The notes beneath the pieces were generated by a model. It was not told the DNA's origin. It saw only the letters and a list, made by a program, of their open reading frames with translations, and searched no databases. From assembly GCA_016935035.1 (NCBI GenBank), contig JAFGRR010000591.1:1-6981 (forward strand): a stretch of DNA of 6,981 nucleotides, read 5' to 3'. The position numbers and the translations under genes were made by a program. How positions within the stretch are numbered: the first letter of the stretch is position 1; each line of letters starts with the position of its first letter. Source of the stretch: Phycisphaerae bacterium (GTDB lineage: Bacteria; Planctomycetota; Phycisphaerae; UBA1845; Fen-1342). This document shows positions 5,224-6,981 of this stretch, one piece after another.

Positions 5224-5271
5224 ACGGCCGCCACGGGGGCGGCCGTTGCATTGTGCGGCGGACGCTACGGG
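5224..5271 (-). repeat. REP-like element that includes the DUF4091 gene's stop codon
   Basis: Read on the minus strand, the element opens CCCGTAGCGTCCGCC (5271-5257), identical to plus-strand 3534-3548. After ten bases comes a perfect 9-bp stem, ACGGCCGCC with GGCGGCCGT (plus-strand positions 5238-5246 and 5224-5232), around CCCGT, then AGTGTG. Core and tail match the 3541-3565 element with few changes. The TAG of the opening is the in-frame stop of the DUF4091/CBM9-like gene (5267-5265), so the last codons of that gene come from the repeat. Confidence 0.7.
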
Positions 5272-6981
5272 CGCTGGAAGATTACGTTACCCAGGGACTG
5301 GGGGGAGTAGCAATGGCCGCGGGCGCCCGACCAGGAGGAATATTCGCCGCGGCGGGCGTCGAGGCGGGCGATGTTCAGGCCCCAGATACGGTTCTCGCGG
5401 GCCGCCGAGCCGAGGCTGTCGAGCGGTATGGCGAGTTCGACGATCCAGGCGTCGCGGTCCTGGCCGATGGCGACGCGGGCGCCGGCGTTCCACGGCTCGA
5501 CGCGTCCGGTCGGCGGATCAGTCGGACAGCCGCGCTGCGTGACGACCAATCCGCTCGGCTTGACTTGCAGCAGATACAGATCGCTCGGCAAACCCGCCGT
5601 CACGTTCTCCGGGCTGAGCAGAACCTCGATCACGTCCTGCCCCCAGGGAATGTTCCCGTCGCGCGGAATTGCGTTGTCGGGTCGCCAGACCGGACGCTCG
5701 CCGGGCATCAGGCCGCAGTGGACGGCGGCGTAGATGTTATCGCGATCGGCACAGAAGTAGACGCGCGTCGGCAACGTCGGCTGAAGCTCATCGAGGGCCT
5801 CGCCCGTCGGTTGTCGCCCGCGGCACAGGCGAAAGTCGCCCGCCGCGTTGCTCGTCCCGATCGGCCAGTCGTTGAGCCGGCCGTCAATGGTCGGCGGTCG
5901 ATCCATGATCGGCACCGACGCGACGCTGAGCCGGGCCCGCTTCATGAATGCGCCGAGCGTCTCGGTGTCGAAAGAGATGTCGAAGGGATATGCGCCGTCG
6001 CGGTTGTACGCCAGACCCTCAAGCGCCAGTGTCAATGTTGATGGTCGCCGGCTGTCGGCGGGGATGCTCAGCGGCTCGGTTTCGAGCAGATCCCAACCCG
6101 GCGGCGGATTGAGAATGCTCCAGATTCCAGTGAGCTCGTGTTCGGTCGTGTTCGCGACGCGCGTCATGACGTTGGCGCGCAGGCCGGCCTCATCCTCGAC
6201 CAAGCGCACGCCGGTGATCTCGGTGCGCAGGCCTTCCACCTGGCTGAGGAGCAATTGCCATTGGGCGACGTTGCTGGCCTGTTGGGCAAGGCCGGCGTCG
6301 CTCGGCTCAAAGGTGTTGCTTAGTTCTTGGAGGATGACGCGTCGGGCCAGACGCAGCGTGCGCGGCTCGCGGATCCAACCGGCCGGCCGCAGGCTGAGCA
6401 GATGTTCGCGGCAGGCGTCGGTGAAGGCTTCGCGCACGACGCGTGACGCGACGCGGTGGCTCAGCAGTTGTTTGCCGCTGCGCGCGAGTAGCTTGAGCAG
6501 CTCGTAGTCCTGCAAACCGCGCCGCAGACGCTTTAGACGTATCGACGGCACGGGCTGATCCGCGAGCCCGTACTTCATGCCGGAATAGATCAGGGCATCA
6601 TGTCCGCCGGTCGCGAACTCGGCGGCATGCTCGATCCAGATGCCGTCGCAGCCGTAGCGATATGCCTGCCAGGCGAGTGTGCGTTGGTCTTCGGGCGGTG
6701 CTTCGATGGCCAATGCGCCGCTGTATGGCGCCATGTCGGGAATGAACCACGCCAGGCGGCCGAGGCTGCGCTCCTGCGCGAGTGCCGCCGGTTCATACCA
6801 GCACGCCGGTGGTGCCCAGATACCGATGCCCGTCACGTCGATGAGCGGTGCTTCGTACCAGCCGAGCGCTCGCAACGTGTGCGGCGGCAGGTGCGCGACC
6901 AGCGGCACGGCTAACTTGGCGGCCCCGAGAATGCCGGCGATGCGACTCATGCGCGCGACGCTCTCGCCGGTCAGGGCCGTC
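5265..6981 (-). CDS. DUF4091 glycoside-hydrolase-like protein with C-terminal CBM9-like domain, partial
   Basis: 571 codons are visible and the frame stays open to the window edge, so the N-terminus lies outside; the internal ATG at 6950 is not a likely start. Visible residues ~75-163 match the end of DUF4091-type proteins, which have a TIM-barrel, glycoside-hydrolase-like fold: LAWFIPDMAPYSGAL, GCDGIWIEH and the closing PSIRLKRLRRGLQDYELL helix. IGIWAPP at 52-58 corresponds to the family's 'vDiWvp' strand. After a helical stretch (~165-250), ~255-355 looks like an Ig-like domain with NPPPGWDL. Residues ~358-570 form a CBM9/DOMON-like beta sandwich, with PTIDGRLNDW (363-372), VYFCADRDNIYAAVHC, WGQDVIEVLL, AWIVELAIPL and the terminal SLGNVIFQ. 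CBM9-like domains bind sugar ends or surfaces. The role is probably carbohydrate binding or cleavage outside the cytoplasm, but the export signal and the catalytic region are not in view. The stop codon lies in a repeat element. The isomerase gene follows 133 bp downstream. Confidence 0.85.
   Translation of the reverse strand, partial: TALTGESVARMSRIAGILGAAKLAVPLVAHLPPHTLRALGWYEAPLIDVTGIGIWAPPACWYEPAALAQERSLGRLAWFIPDMAPYSGALAIEAPPEDQRTLAWQAYRYGCDGIWIEHAAEFATGGHDALIYSGMKYGLADQPVPSIRLKRLRRGLQDYELLKLLARSGKQLLSHRVASRVVREAFTDACREHLLSLRPAGWIREPRTLRLARRVILQELSNTFEPSDAGLAQQASNVAQWQLLLSQVEGLRTEITGVRLVEDEAGLRANVMTRVANTTEHELTGIWSILNPPPGWDLLETEPLSIPADSRRPSTLTLALEGLAYNRDGAYPFDISFDTETLGAFMKRARLSVASVPIMDRPPTIDGRLNDWPIGTSNAAGDFRLCRGRQPTGEALDELQPTLPTRVYFCADRDNIYAAVHCGLMPGERPVWRPDNAIPRDGNIPWGQDVIEVLLSPENVTAGLPSDLYLLQVKPSGLVVTQRGCPTDPPTGRVEPWNAGARVAIGQDRDAWIVELAIPLDSLGSAARENRIWGLNIARLDARRGEYSSWSGARGHCYSPQSLGNVIFQRP

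Noticed and set aside
4160..5542. Long plus-strand open frame (460 codons) antisense to the isomerase gene
   Set aside because: It mirrors a clear TIM-barrel gene with intact metal ligands; the antisense product is Val/Asp/Ala-rich then Arg/Gly-rich with no domain, a usual effect of GC-biased codons.
5103..6041. Plus-strand 312-codon frame antisense to the DUF4091/CBM9-like gene
   Set aside because: The minus strand encodes recognisable CBM9-like and DUF4091 segments across this span; the antisense reading has none.
6948..6981. ATG at 6950 as the start of the DUF4091/CBM9-like gene
   Set aside because: The frame stays open to the edge, the sequence at the ATG is mid-domain, and no ribosome site precedes it.

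Overview
The window looks like a GC-rich planctomycete chromosome segment. Three features support this: a secreted protein ending in a pair of dockerin-like calcium loops (DxNxDG/DxDxDG followed by VFDID), a prepilin-type protein with the FTLIELLVVIAIIALLVSILLP signature and the C/NLRQ/CP layout of planctomycete pseudopilin-like proteins, and a DUF4091-plus-CBM9-like carbohydrate protein next to a TIM-barrel sugar isomerase. The assignment is inference from protein style; there is no rRNA or other marker here.

Layout. The left edge holds the start of a minus-strand alpha/beta-hydrolase-like gene (1-150, runs off the window). It is divergent from a plus-strand gene for a small four-helix membrane protein of unknown function (256-795). 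After a 243-bp gap with inverted repeats comes the secreted dockerin-like protein (1039-2436), a GC hairpin, a nested 92-bp palindrome, and the pseudopilin-like gene (2618-3463), whose start lies inside that palindrome. An 810-bp convergent gap (3464-4273) has no intact gene. It holds several short GC-rich palindromes, an inverted pair of a 33-bp repeat, and the 3' remnant of a protein gene on the minus strand (4014-4226). The right half is minus-strand: a DUF4091/CBM9-like gene (5265-6981, 5' end outside the window) followed downstream by a sugar phosphate isomerase/epimerase (4274-5131).

How the parts may work together. The right-hand pair fits carbohydrate capture or processing followed by intracellular sugar conversion, but substrate and co-regulation are not shown. 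The dockerin-like protein and the pseudopilin-like protein are both exported surface-type proteins, and adjacency is the only link between them. The most notable feature is not a protein: a family of short palindromes, several sharing a GTAGCG or CCCGTAG lead-in, sits at the 3' sides of genes here. Relative to the upstream gene each is in the same orientation, and one copy supplies the stop codon of the DUF4091/CBM9 gene. I do not see a phage, CRISPR, toxin-antitoxin or classical defence system. tRNA or rRNA genes were not recognised.
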